DNA of 64,000 bases from Allobosea sp. LC85. Lineage in GTDB: Bacteria; Pseudomonadota; Alphaproteobacteria; Rhizobiales; Beijerinckiaceae. The notes under the pieces are model-generated. The model had not been told where the DNA came from. It made no database searches and was given only the letters and a program-made list of their open reading frames with translations. Shown here in pieces: positions 15,225-23,965 of this stretch; positions within the stretch are counted from its first letter, which is position 1, and every line of letters begins with the position of its first letter. The position numbers were made by a program, and so were the translations under genes. The stretch covers positions 171,704 through 235,703 of the forward strand of contig NZ_JPKG01000046.1 of assembly GCF_000735605.1 (NCBI RefSeq), read 5' to 3'.

Positions 15225-15931
15225 GCATGCTGAGGATCGATGATCTCAAGGTGCGTTACGGCGCGGTTCACGCGCTGAAGGGCATCTCGCTCAGCGTCGC
15301 GGCGGGGGAGATCGTGACCCTGATCGGCGGCAACGGCGCCGGCAAATCGACCCTGATGCGCACCATCGCGGGGCTAGTGAATCCGGCCTCCGGCACCATC
15401 TCCTTCCAGGGGCGCAGCCTGAACGCCATCCGGCCGCATGATTGCGTGCGGCTCGGCATCGGCCATTCGCCGGAAGGGCGCCTCGTGTTCGGCGACCAGA
15501 GCGTGCGCGACAACCTGATGCTGGGTGCCTATGCACGCAATGATACCGACGGCGTCGAGGCCGACATCGCACGCTACTTCGCCATCTTCCCGCGCCTTGC
15601 CGAACGGCAGGACCAGCTGGCCGGCACCTTGTCCGGCGGCGAGCAGCAGATGCTGGCCATCGCGCGAGCCCTGATGAGCCGGCCAAAACTCCTGCTGCTT
15701 GACGAACCGTCGCTCGGTCTAGCACCGCTGATCGTGCGAGAGGTCTTTGCCGTGATCAGGCGGCTGCGCGAAGAGGGCATGACCATTCTGCTGGTCGAGC
15801 AGATGGCCAATCTGGCGCTCGGCGTCGCGGATCGCGCCTATGTCATCGAGACCGGCACGATCACACTCGAGGGAACGGGAGCCGAACTGCTGCGGGACGA
15901 GCGCGTGCGCTCGGCCTATCTCGGGGCCTGA
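15221..15931 (+). CDS. ABC transporter ATPase, LivF family
   Basis: A 236-residue ATPase. Walker A GGNGAGKST is at 36-44, signature LSGGEQQ at 137-143 and Walker B LLLLDEPS at 157-164, with the LivF-typical VRLGIGHSPEGRLVF stretch. Its start overlaps the fusion gene by four bases (ATGA). It pairs with the LivG domain of the fusion to power the importer. The HMG-CoA lyase gene starts two bases after its stop codon, which ties transport and catabolism into one transcript. Confidence 0.95.
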   Translation: MSMLRIDDLKVRYGAVHALKGISLSVAAGEIVTLIGGNGAGKSTLMRTIAGLVNPASGTISFQGRSLNAIRPHDCVRLGIGHSPEGRLVFGDQSVRDNLMLGAYARNDTDGVEADIARYFAIFPRLAERQDQLAGTLSGGEQQMLAIARALMSRPKLLLLDEPSLGLAPLIVREVFAVIRRLREEGMTILLVEQMANLALGVADRAYVIETGTITLEGTGAELLRDERVRSAYLGA

Positions 15932-15932
15932 G

Positions 15933-16808
15933 ATGACGAAGCGGCGTGTCACCATTGTCGAGGTCGGTCCGCGCGACGGCCTGCAGAACGAGACGGCCCA
16001 GGTCACAACCGCGGACAAACTCGCGCTGATCGATTTGCTGGCGCGGGCGGGCCTCGGCCGGATTGAGGCGACAGCCTTCGTCTCGCCGCGCTGGGTGCCG
16101 CAGATGGCCGATCACGACGCGGTTATGCGCGGGGCGTCGCGCCGGTCGGGCGTGGTTTATTCGGCCCTGGTGCCGAACGAGAAAGGCGCTGAAGCCGCGC
16201 TAGCAGCCGGAGCTCAGGCACTGGCCGTCTTCACCGCCGCCTCCGAGACCTTTTCCCGGCGCAACACTAATTGCAGCGTTGCCGAGGGTATCAGTCGCTT
16301 CATTCCGGTCGTCGCATTGGCGCGACGGGCTGGCGTTCCGGTGCGCGGCTACGTCTCCTGCGCGCTTGATTGTCCCTATGAAGGCGCGATCGGCCCAGCA
16401 GCGGTGGCGGAGGTCTCAACGCGGCTATTCGAGATCGGTTGCGACGAGATCGCGCTGTCGGACACCATCGGGCGTGGCACGCCGGAACGGACCTCACGCA
16501 TGGTCGAGGCCGCCTTGGAAAAGGTGCCGGCGACGCAGCTGGCCGGCCATTTCCATGACACCAGCGGGCGAGCCATCGCGAATGTCGCGGCGGCATGGAC
16601 TCTCGGCGTCAGTGTCTTCGATGGTTCGGTCGGTGGACTCGGCGGTTGCCCCTACGCTCCGGGCGCTACCGGCAATCTCGCGACCGAGACGCTCGTGACC
16701 CATTTCGAGCAGAGCGGGCTTGAGACCCGCGTCGATCTGGAGCGGTTGCGCGAGGTTGCGCGCTGGATCAGGGCGCGAACGACAGAGGCGAGCGGCTGCG
16801 GTTCCTGA
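15933..16808 (+). CDS. mvaB: Hydroxymethylglutaryl-CoA lyase
   Basis: A 291-residue HMG-CoA lyase splitting HMG-CoA into acetyl-CoA and acetoacetate. Key residues of human HMGCL (Arg41, Asp42, His233, His235, Cys266, Asn275) appear at Arg14, Asp15, His206, His208, Cys239 and Asn248, all with the same offset of 27. Motifs EVGPRDGLQNE and GGLGGCPYAPGATGN are intact. It starts within two bases of the ABC ATPase stop. Last gene of the operon; with the reductase it completes conversion of mevalonate to central intermediates, as in the mvaAB operon of P. mevalonii. Leucine breakdown is the other usual role, but no leucine-pathway gene is adjacent. Confidence 0.96.
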   Translation: MTKRRVTIVEVGPRDGLQNETAQVTTADKLALIDLLARAGLGRIEATAFVSPRWVPQMADHDAVMRGASRRSGVVYSALVPNEKGAEAALAAGAQALAVFTAASETFSRRNTNCSVAEGISRFIPVVALARRAGVPVRGYVSCALDCPYEGAIGPAAVAEVSTRLFEIGCDEIALSDTIGRGTPERTSRMVEAALEKVPATQLAGHFHDTSGRAIANVAAAWTLGVSVFDGSVGGLGGCPYAPGATGNLATETLVTHFEQSGLETRVDLERLREVARWIRARTTEASGCGS

Positions 16809-16911
16809 GGCGGGCCGACATTCTTCACCGTATCGGGACGAACGGCACCGAGTTCGAATGGAGCGCGGAACCCGCCATGGTCGCCTTTGCGTGATCGCTA
16901 CCCTGATCGAC

Positions 16912-16936
16912 GTGGGAGTGGAACGAACCTGGGGGT
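16912..16936 (+). repeat. 25-base exact repeat, copy 2
   Basis: Identical to 8258-8282. It lies in a 260-base gap that also holds a short frame fragment reading GTEFEWSAEPAMVAFA (about 16849-16894), which may be a remnant of a lost gene or mobile element. Confidence 0.85.
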
Positions 16937-17068
16937 AACCATTGCATCGGATCATCAGCGCTTGGACGGCAAAACCGGGAAGAGCGCAACGGCAAGCCGA
17001 AACGAAGGGCTCGCCTCGAACCACGCGATAGTTTAGGGCAGAACTGATAGAGCTTCAGAGTTGGAACC

Positions 17069-17524
17069 GTGTCAGCGCCCGACGCCCTACGCACCGATCC
17101 AGACCGCGTCTGGTTCCGCTTCATGCGGCTGCATCAGCGCATGCTCGGCCAGATGACGACGCGCATCCGCACGCTCGGCCTCTCGATCCCGCAATTCGAT
17201 TTGCTCTCCACGCTGACCGAACGCGAAGGCATCAGCCAAAGCGAGTTGGCCGAGCGGCTTTACGTCACCAAGGGCAATGTCTCCGGGCTCGTCGATCGTC
17301 TGGTACAGGCGGGCCTCGTCGAGCGCCGCGCCATCGCGGGCGACAGGCGTTCCTATGCGATGCACTTGACGCCGGAGGGGCGCAGGCTGGCGGAAGCCGG
17401 CATCGCAGCGCAGCGTAACTATGTCGCGACCACTCTCGGCAAGCTGCAGGCCGGTGATCTCGCCGATCTCGACCGGCTCGTCCTCGCCTGGCGCGACCTG
17501 GCTCGCGCCGTGGACACCGAATAG
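17069..17524 (+). CDS. MarR-family transcriptional regulator
   Basis: A 151-residue MarR protein starting at GTG 17069. It has the dimerisation helix at the N terminus and a winged helix-turn-helix at about 50-105 (SQSELAERLYVTKGNVSGLVDRL, then the wing RRAIAGDRRSYAMHLT). MarR dimers bind palindromes and respond to small aromatic or acidic ligands. The patatin gene begins seven bases after its stop, so the two are probably one operon. It might also act on the upstream HMG-CoA locus, but no operator evidence shows this. Confidence 0.93.
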   Translation: MSAPDALRTDPDRVWFRFMRLHQRMLGQMTTRIRTLGLSIPQFDLLSTLTEREGISQSELAERLYVTKGNVSGLVDRLVQAGLVERRAIAGDRRSYAMHLTPEGRRLAEAGIAAQRNYVATTLGKLQAGDLADLDRLVLAWRDLARAVDTE

Positions 17525-17531
17525 CGCCTTC

Positions 17532-18383
17532 ATGTTCGCCGGACTCGCTTTCGCCGGCGGCGGCAATCGCTGCTACTGGCAGGGTGGCTTCTATGAAACC
17601 GTGGCGCCACGCCTCGCCCTGTCGCCACGCCGGGTCGTCGGTGTCAGCGCCGGCGCCTTCGCGATGCTCTATACGGCACTTGGCCGGGGCCCGACCATAC
17701 GCGAGCAGGTCAGGCAAGCCTGTCTCGGCAGAACGTCCGAGATGGATTGGGCCGCCTTTCGCAGGGGTGGGCGGCTCTTCCCAGTCGGCGAGCTCTATCA
17801 GAGTCTCCTGACTCAGCTTTTCACGCCCGAGGCCCTGGCAACCTTGCGGATCACGAGCGATTTCCGCATCGCGATCTCGCGCCCGCCACGCTTCTGGCCC
17901 CTGCCAATTGCCGCAATGCTGGGGATCGGCGCCTATCAGCTCGAAAAGCGCCTTCGCCGGCCCGTCCATCCCACCGCCGGGCGCCGCCTCGGTTTCGTGC
18001 CCGATCTTGTCCGGCTCGCCGATTGCGCGACAGCCGAACAACTGGTCGCGGCCCTCATGGCGAGCGCCGCAGTACCCCCCTTCATGCCGGCCGGTCTCGT
18101 CGGGCAGCGCGCTGCGCTTGACGGCGGGCTGGTCGACAGTGCCCCGGCCTGGGCGCTCGCCGATCTGGAAGAGGCCGGCGAACAGACGCTCGTGCTGCTG
18201 ACCCGCCCCTTCTCCGCGGTGCCGCAGGTGGCAGGCCGAACCTATGCACGTCCGTCCCGGACCATTCCGGTCTCGCAATTCACGATCCGCGACTGGGAAG
18301 GGATCCGCTTCGCCTACGAACTCGGCATCAGTGACGGCGAGAGCTTCCTTCGGCGGATGGAAGTCGAGGCGCGAACCGGCTAG
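17532..18383 (+). CDS. Patatin-like phospholipase
   Basis: A 283-residue patatin-fold acyl hydrolase. The oxyanion region FAGGGNRCYWQGG is at residues 7-19, nucleophile Ser39 in GVSAG, and Asp197 of the catalytic dyad in DGGLVDS. The fourth oxyanion position is Cys14 rather than the usual Gly (GGGNRC instead of GGGxRG), so the motif is slightly atypical. No signal peptide; cytoplasmic or membrane-associated lipid hydrolase. Overlap-free but tightly coupled to the MarR gene. Its TAG stop directly abuts a family B repeat. Confidence 0.88.
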   Translation: MFAGLAFAGGGNRCYWQGGFYETVAPRLALSPRRVVGVSAGAFAMLYTALGRGPTIREQVRQACLGRTSEMDWAAFRRGGRLFPVGELYQSLLTQLFTPEALATLRITSDFRIAISRPPRFWPLPIAAMLGIGAYQLEKRLRRPVHPTAGRRLGFVPDLVRLADCATAEQLVAALMASAAVPPFMPAGLVGQRAALDGGLVDSAPAWALADLEEAGEQTLVLLTRPFSAVPQVAGRTYARPSRTIPVSQFTIRDWEGIRFAYELGISDGESFLRRMEVEARTG

Positions 18384-18496
18384 ATCACGCTGCGTTTGGA
18401 CGAAATCGTCCAAACGCAGAAAACGTGATCGACTCTAATAGGTTAGAGCATGCTTCATGCGAAAAACCGTTGCCACTTTTTCGCAGCATGCTCTAG
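18384..18496 (+). repeat. Intergenic palindromic repeat, family B, copy 1
   Basis: First dyad: CTGCGTTTGGACGA, then CGTCCAAACGCAG with a 3-base loop. Second dyad: TAGAGCATGC ... GCGAAAAACCG ... TTTTTCGCAGCATGCTCTA. Near-identical copies at 40689-40799 (same orientation) and 61160-61270 (reversed). It begins directly after the patatin stop codon. Confidence 0.92.
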
Positions 18497-18534
18497 GCAG
18501 GAGGCTGGTTCCTGCCAACCGACCGGACGTGCCG

Positions 18535-20004
18535 ATGCCTGCGATCGACCTGACCGCCTCAGCGACCGACCTCCGCGAAGCCCTGCTCGCCCGCCGCTTC
18601 AGCGCGAGCGACCTGCTCGAGGCCAGTTTCGCCCGCATCGACTCGCTGAACCCATTGCTCAACGCCGTCATTGCCCAGGACCGCGACGCGGCGCGCGCCA
18701 TGGCGGCAGAATCGGACAGGCGCCTCGCCAATGGCAGCGCCCGCCCGCTCGAAGGACTGCCGATCACGATCAAGGACGCGTTCGACGTCGCCGGTCTGCC
18801 CTCCTCGGGTGGGCTGCCCGCCTACAAGGACCGCATTCCTGCGGACGATGCCGCGCCGGTCTCCCGTCTGCGCGCCGCCGGCGCCGTCATTCTGGGCAAG
18901 AGCAACGTCCCGGTCTTCTCCGGCGATTTCCAGAGCTATAACCCCATTCACGGCGTCACCAACAATCCCTGGAATACGGCCTTCTCTCCCGGCGGCTCGT
19001 CCGGCGGGGCCGCAACCGCAGTCGCGACCGGCATGGCCGCCTTCGAGCTCGGCTCAGATCTCGGCGGCTCAGTGCGTTGGCCGGCCCATGCCTGCGGCGT
19101 CTACGGCCTGAAGACGAGCTGGGGCCTGATCTCGACCTGGGGCCATCTGCCGCCGCCGCCCGAGCGCCGTACACCGCGCAATGCCGACCTCCTGGTCGCC
19201 GGGCCGATCACGCGCTCCGCCAAGGACCTTGCGCTCATCCTCCCCGTTCTGGCCGGCCCGCGCGACCCGCATGTCGCAGGCGCCGCCCTCACCGCTCCAC
19301 GGCTGCAGGAGCCCCGCGGCCTGCGCGTCGCACTCTGGGTCGACGATGCTTTCGCACCAGTCGACCGGGAGGTCAGCGCAGCGGTGCGTCGAGCGGCAGA
19401 TCTGCTCGCCGCGCAAGGCGCAATCATCGACGAGACCGCGCGCCCGGCGATCCGCTTCTCCGAAGCCTTCGAGGTCTATGCGCTGCTCAACCACGCCGTT
19501 GTCGCCTATGGACTGCCGCCCAAGGTCAGGGCGCGCATCCAGGCGATGGCATCGCGCTTCAGCACCAACGATCTCTCGCATCAGTCGCTGCAAGCGCGGG
19601 GCGCGCGCATGACGCCGGGACTCTATCAGCAGATCTCGCAGCGGCGCATGGCTCTGAAGCGGCAATGGGCCCGCTTCTTCCAGTCCTATGACGTCGTGCT
19701 CTGCCCGCCCGCGCCGGTCTCCGCAATCCCGCATGATCACACGCCGGACATTCACGCGAGGCGCCTTGCCGTGAACGGCGAGCTTCGCCCCTATCTCGAT
19801 TTCCTGCTCTGGGCCTCGCTCGCGACCGGGGCCGATCTGCCTGCACTGGTCGCGCCGATCTCGCAGTCAGACGGCGGTCTGCCGCTCGGCGTGCAGATCA
19901 TTGCGGCGGCCGGCGAAGATCTGACGGCGGTCGCGGTCGGCGGCATGCTGGCAAGGGCGGGCGCAGGATATCGCGCTCCACCCGGCACAGCCGGACATTC
20001 CTGA
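18535..20004 (+). CDS. Amidase (amidase-signature family)
   Basis: A 489-residue amidase-signature hydrolase with an intact Ser-cisSer-Lys triad: Lys80 in PITIKDAFD, Ser155 in GGSSGGA and Ser179 in LGGSVRWPA; the spacing fits the family. ATG 18535 is chosen because the upstream in-frame sequence is the family B repeat, not protein. Substrate unknown; the group includes glutamyl-tRNA amidotransferase-like and aryl/alkyl amidases. GatB/GatC genes are absent here, and it lacks GatA context, so a catabolic amidase is likelier. No signal peptide. Confidence 0.9.
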   Translation: MPAIDLTASATDLREALLARRFSASDLLEASFARIDSLNPLLNAVIAQDRDAARAMAAESDRRLANGSARPLEGLPITIKDAFDVAGLPSSGGLPAYKDRIPADDAAPVSRLRAAGAVILGKSNVPVFSGDFQSYNPIHGVTNNPWNTAFSPGGSSGGAATAVATGMAAFELGSDLGGSVRWPAHACGVYGLKTSWGLISTWGHLPPPPERRTPRNADLLVAGPITRSAKDLALILPVLAGPRDPHVAGAALTAPRLQEPRGLRVALWVDDAFAPVDREVSAAVRRAADLLAAQGAIIDETARPAIRFSEAFEVYALLNHAVVAYGLPPKVRARIQAMASRFSTNDLSHQSLQARGARMTPGLYQQISQRRMALKRQWARFFQSYDVVLCPPAPVSAIPHDHTPDIHARRLAVNGELRPYLDFLLWASLATGADLPALVAPISQSDGGLPLGVQIIAAAGEDLTAVAVGGMLARAGAGYRAPPGTAGHS

Positions 20005-20123
20005 GCCGGCACAGCCCGATGCGCGCCAGAGTCTGCGTCGATCTGCGTGAAAATCGCTCAGCGCTTGCGCTGGTCCCGGTCTATGCTCGCATAAAGGCCG
20101 CATAAAAACCTGGAGCTTGCGCC

Positions 20124-21503
20124 ATGCTATCCAACCTCGCCGTCCGCGACATCGAGACCCTGGTCCACCCGTATACGAACCTGGCGACGCATCGCGAGAC
20201 CGGCCCGTTGGTGCTGGAAAGCGGCAAGGGCGTCTTCGTCTATGACAGCGCCGGCAAGGAATATATCGAGGGCATGGCCGGGCTCTGGTGCACCGCGCTC
20301 GGCTACTCCAACCAGGAGCTGATTGAGACGGCGACGGAGCAGATGAAGAAGCTGCCCTTCACGCATATCTTCGGCGGGCGCAGCCATGATCCGGCGATCG
20401 AGCTGGCGGAAAAGCTGAAGGAGATCGCCCCGGTTCCGATCTCGAAGGTGTTCTACGGTGCCTCCGGTTCCGATGCCAACGACACCCAGGTGAAGATCGT
20501 CTGGTACATGAACAATGCCCTTGGCCGGCCGCAGAAGAAGAAGATCATCTCGCGGTTGAAGGGTTATCACGGCGTCACGGTAGCCTCGGCCTCGCTCACC
20601 GGCCTGCCCAACAATCATATCGATTTCGACCTGCCGCTGCCGGGCATCCTGCACACCTCCTGCCCGCATCATTATCGCTTCGCCGAGCCTGGCGAGAGCG
20701 AGCAGGACTTCTCGTCGCGCCTCGCCGCCGAGTTGGAGGAGATGATCCTGCGCGAAGGGCCGGACACGGTCGCTGCCTTCATCGCCGAGCCGGTGATGGG
20801 CGCCGGCGGCGCGATCACCCCGCCGGACGGCTATTTCGAAAAGATCAACGCCGTTCTGGCCAAATACGACATCCTGTTCATCTCGGATGAGGTCATCACC
20901 GGCTTCGGCCGCACCGGCAACATGTTCGGCACCACGACCTATGGCATGAACGTCGACACGATCTCGCTCGCCAAGCAGATCACCTCGGCCTATTTCCCGC
21001 TCAGCGCCGTGATGATGAACGACAAGGTCTACGAGGTGCTCGTCGACCAGAGCCGCAAGATCGGCACATTCGGCCACGGCAACACCTATGCCGGCCATCC
21101 GGTCGGTTGCGCGATCGCGGTCAAGACTCTGGAAATCTACCAGCGCGACAAGATCGTCGAGCATACCCGGAAGGTCTCCCCGACCTTCCTGCGGCGGCTC
21201 GAGAAGCTTGCCGAGCATCCGCTGGTCGGCGAAGCACGCGGCGTCGGCCTGATCGGTGGCGTCGAGATCGTCAAGGACAAGGCGACCAAGGCCCCGTTCG
21301 AGACCAAGAAGGGCGTCGGCCCGAAATCGGTCGCCTTCGCGCAGGAAGAGGGCCTGATCACACGCGCCATGGGCGACCGCGTCGCCTTCTGCCCGCCGCT
21401 CGTGATCACCGAGGCCGAGATCGAGGAGATGTTCGACCGCTACGAGCGGGCCCTGAACAAGACGCTCGCCTGGGCCAAGGCCGAAGGTTTGCTCGCGGCC
21501 TGA
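20124..21503 (+). CDS. Class III aminotransferase (omega-amino acid/amine:pyruvate type)
   Basis: A 459-residue PLP enzyme. Asp255 of the SDEVITGFGRTG motif binds the pyridine nitrogen and Lys284 in SLAKQITSAYFPL forms the Schiff base. YHGVTVASASLTG and FGHGNTYAGHPVGC are typical of the omega-transaminase subgroup that uses pyruvate as amino acceptor, with amines, putrescine or beta-alanine as donors. The exact donor cannot be read from sequence. Monocistronic by spacing; 119 bases separate it from the amidase gene. Confidence 0.92.
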   Translation: MLSNLAVRDIETLVHPYTNLATHRETGPLVLESGKGVFVYDSAGKEYIEGMAGLWCTALGYSNQELIETATEQMKKLPFTHIFGGRSHDPAIELAEKLKEIAPVPISKVFYGASGSDANDTQVKIVWYMNNALGRPQKKKIISRLKGYHGVTVASASLTGLPNNHIDFDLPLPGILHTSCPHHYRFAEPGESEQDFSSRLAAELEEMILREGPDTVAAFIAEPVMGAGGAITPPDGYFEKINAVLAKYDILFISDEVITGFGRTGNMFGTTTYGMNVDTISLAKQITSAYFPLSAVMMNDKVYEVLVDQSRKIGTFGHGNTYAGHPVGCAIAVKTLEIYQRDKIVEHTRKVSPTFLRRLEKLAEHPLVGEARGVGLIGGVEIVKDKATKAPFETKKGVGPKSVAFAQEEGLITRAMGDRVAFCPPLVITEAEIEEMFDRYERALNKTLAWAKAEGLLAA

Positions 21504-21674
21504 GCCGGGTTGCTTAAGGGGAGCTTAACCGAAGCGGCGACATGGTTGCGATCGAGGCCGAAAAGCCACGAAGAAATCACGATCACGCCGCTTCGTCGTC
21601 CCGATCGGACGTCACCTTCCCTGTGTCGGCGGCCAGGAACCGCCGGCACCGTGCAACAAGCAAAGTCAGGACCG

Positions 21675-21887
21675 ATGCCTTCCGCCAATCAGCGTCAGAT
21701 GACGCAACGCAGTGCGAGCTTCCATGATGCCTCGGCCAAGGAGGCCTACGCATCGCACTTCCGCCCGATCGCAATTCCCGCGGTCGCCGCGGGTACAAGA
21801 CGCTCCTCGCCTGCGTCGGACAGGACGGCAGAGAGAAAACCGGCCCATCTTGTGCCGGCCGTTCTCCGGAACGGTTTTGACGATTGA
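21675..21887 (+). CDS. Possible small protein (70 residues) in a 419-base gap
   Basis: The stretch 21504-21922 contains one protein-like small frame from ATG 21675, with the segment EAYASHFRPIAIPAVAAG. Short alphaproteobacterial proteins with an HFRPIGIPAVAAA-like segment are known to me only as hypothetical proteins. There is no good ribosome binding site, so it is tentative. Nothing else is seen in the gap apart from the presumed promoter of the phosphoesterase gene. Confidence 0.42.
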   Translation: MPSANQRQMTQRSASFHDASAKEAYASHFRPIAIPAVAAGTRRSSPASDRTAERKPAHLVPAVLRNGFDD

Positions 21888-21922
21888 CTTGACGACTGGC
21901 AGACTGACTTTCGAGACCCTCC

Positions 21923-22816
21923 ATGATTGACCGGCGCAGAGCTCTCCAAACTCTCGCCGGTCTTTTTTTGGCTGGCTTTGGCACCGGCGGTTACGCCTAT
22001 GCCTGGGAGCCAACCCATCAGCGCGTAACGCATTACCGCTTCACCCCGAAGGGCTGGCCCCGGTCAGGTCGCCTCAAGCTCGCAATCATCTCGGATCTGC
22101 ATATTGGCGGACCGCATATGCCCGTGTCGCGCGTTCGCGATATCGTCGCGACGGCCAATGAGCTGAATCCGGATCTCGTCCTGCTGCTTGGAGATTTCGT
22201 TGCGAGCCGGGCCCGCCGCGTCTCCGACCCGCCCTACGCCGACTGGGCCACGGAACTCGCCGCGCTCAAGGCGCCAAGCGGGGTCTACGCCGTGCTCGGC
22301 AATCATGACTGGTGGCAGGACGAACCGACACAGAGGAACCGCAGCGGGCCGACACAGTCGGGCCTTGCGCTCGAAGCCGTCGGGATCAAGGTCCTCGAAA
22401 ATCGGGCGCTGCGCCTCGATACCGCCGCAGGACCGCTCTGGCTTGCCGGCCTCGGCGACCAGATCGCCTTCCTGAGACGGTTGCGCGGACAGAAGAACGG
22501 CGTCGACGACCTGCCCGGCACCCTCGCCCAGATCGCTGATGACGGCGCCCCTATCATCATGCTGGCGCATGAGCCGGATGTCTTCGCCCGGATGCCGGCG
22601 CGGGTTGCGTTGACATTGTCGGGCCACACCCATGGCGGGCAGGTGCGGCTCTTCGGCTGGTCGCCGATCGTGCCCTCGCGTTATGGCAATCGCTACGCCT
22701 ATGGACATGTCCGCGAGGACGGGCGCGATCTGGTGGTTTCTGCCGGCCTCGGCACCAGCAAGTTGCCATTCAGGCTCGGCATCCCTCCCGAGATCGTGCT
22801 GGTGGAGTTGGGTTAG
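21923..22816 (+). CDS. Metallophosphoesterase (YkuE/YaeI type)
   Basis: A 297-residue calcineurin-like phosphoesterase. An N-terminal RR-containing hydrophobic stretch (MIDRRRALQTLAGLFLAGF) suggests a Tat-like signal or membrane anchor. The metal-binding motifs appear in order: SDLHIGG (about 53), LLGDFVA (about 89), GNHDWW (about 127), and SGHTHGGQVRL (about 233). The family hydrolyses phosphodiesters, including lipid substrates such as UDP-diacylglucosamine analogues; the substrate here is unknown. The active site would face the periplasm. Confidence 0.9.
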   Translation: MIDRRRALQTLAGLFLAGFGTGGYAYAWEPTHQRVTHYRFTPKGWPRSGRLKLAIISDLHIGGPHMPVSRVRDIVATANELNPDLVLLLGDFVASRARRVSDPPYADWATELAALKAPSGVYAVLGNHDWWQDEPTQRNRSGPTQSGLALEAVGIKVLENRALRLDTAAGPLWLAGLGDQIAFLRRLRGQKNGVDDLPGTLAQIADDGAPIIMLAHEPDVFARMPARVALTLSGHTHGGQVRLFGWSPIVPSRYGNRYAYGHVREDGRDLVVSAGLGTSKLPFRLGIPPEIVLVELG

Positions 22817-22960
22817 GCCAGGACGCTGCGGCGGAACGATCAGCTTCGCAGTATGCCCTGATTGATGCCGAAGCAAACGGACCTTGGCAGCTGCGAAATC
22901 CCCTAAGGAAGCCGAACCTCGTCGGCTGATACCTGCAAACCTGAAGCAGTCACCTTTATC

Positions 22961-22973
22961 ATTCAGGCTGAAT
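22961..22973. promoter_or_regulatory. 13-base palindrome upstream of the ApbA/PanE-like gene
   Basis: ATTCAG, G, CTGAAT: perfect 6-base arms, 46 bases before the ATG at 23019. A possible operator; no adjacent regulator gene is seen. The rest of the 200-base gap is featureless. Confidence 0.3.
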
Positions 22974-23018
22974 CTGATCTGTTGAGACGTTCAGCGGTCG
23001 TGACCTGAGGAGGGCGCG

Positions 23019-23945
23019 ATGCGGATTGCCGTCATGGGGTCGGGGGGCGTTGGCGGGTATTTTGGCGCGCGGCTGGTCAAAGGCGGCGCCGACGTCGTTT
23101 TCATCGCGCGCGGTGCGCATCTTGCAGCAATGCGTCAGCATGGGTTGCGCATTGAAAACGACAGCGAACCAATTGAACTGCCCAAAATCGACGTCACCGA
23201 CGATGCGTCCCGCATTGGCCGGGTCGATCTGATCCTCTTCGCGGTCAAGCTTTGGGACACGGAAGCTGCCGCAAGGTCCCTGCTTCCCGCGATAGGACCG
23301 GATACCGGCCTGATCTCGTTTCAGAACGGCGTGCAGAAGAACGACATACTCCGGCCGATCATCGGCGACGCCGCCTTGATCGGTGGCGTCGGCTACGTTG
23401 CAACGGCCGTCAGCAAACCGGGTGTCATCGCACAGATCGGCACGATGCAGAGATTGCTGTTTGGCGAGTTCGACGGCCGGGTCTCGAAGCGCATTGAGGA
23501 TTTTCATCAGGTCTGTACGGCAGGCGACATCAACGCGGAGATCAGCCCCGATATCCGCCGCGAGATCTGGCAGAAATTCGTCTTCCTGGTCGGCTTGTCA
23601 GGTGCGACAACCTCTATGCGCATGCCGCTCGGCCAGATCCGTGACAATCCGCTAACCCGGCAGTTCCTTCTCGATTTGATGAAGGAGGCGCTCGCCGTCG
23701 GACGCGCGCACGGCATCGCCCTTCCGGAGGATTATGCCGAACAGCGGCTGGCCTTCGCCGATGGCCTGCCTCACGACATGATCGCATCCATGTATCATGA
23801 CTTGCAGGCGGGGAAGCGGCTAGAACTCCCCTGGCTCAGCGGCGGCGTGGTCGATCTCGGTGCGGCAGTGGGCATACCGACCCCCATGAACCGTGCCGTT
23901 CGCGATATTCTGCTCCTGCATGCGCAAGGCCGGGACAGCAGGTGA
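23019..23945 (+). CDS. ApbA/PanE-family ketopantoate reductase-like oxidoreductase
   Basis: A 308-residue NADP(H) oxidoreductase of the ApbA/PanE family. The dinucleotide motif GSGGVGGYFGARL is at residues 8-20, and the C-terminal helical domain has the expected length. The catalytic Lys is present in EIWQKFVFLVGLSG, but the two Asn residues of E. coli PanE (Asn180, Asn184 in KLAINCVIN) are Leu and Ser here. True ketopantoate reduction is therefore doubtful and another 2-oxoacid or hydroxyacid may be the substrate. Well preceded by GAGGAGGG. Single gene, convergent with the L,D-transpeptidase gene. Confidence 0.85.
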   Translation: MRIAVMGSGGVGGYFGARLVKGGADVVFIARGAHLAAMRQHGLRIENDSEPIELPKIDVTDDASRIGRVDLILFAVKLWDTEAAARSLLPAIGPDTGLISFQNGVQKNDILRPIIGDAALIGGVGYVATAVSKPGVIAQIGTMQRLLFGEFDGRVSKRIEDFHQVCTAGDINAEISPDIRREIWQKFVFLVGLSGATTSMRMPLGQIRDNPLTRQFLLDLMKEALAVGRAHGIALPEDYAEQRLAFADGLPHDMIASMYHDLQAGKRLELPWLSGGVVDLGAAVGIPTPMNRAVRDILLLHAQGRDSR

Positions 23946-23965
23946 GCCCCATACAGCAGCCCTGC

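Noticed and set aside
16825..17124. A 99-codon frame on the minus strand overlapping the MarR start
   Set aside because: It has no ribosome binding site and overlaps the better-supported MarR gene. The 3' part may contain remnant DNA but does not justify a gene.
18457..18534. An N-terminal extension of the amidase beginning MRKTVATFSQHAL
   Set aside because: The same peptide can be read from all three family B repeats (18457, 40759 and 61196 on the reverse strand), so it is translated repeat, not protein.
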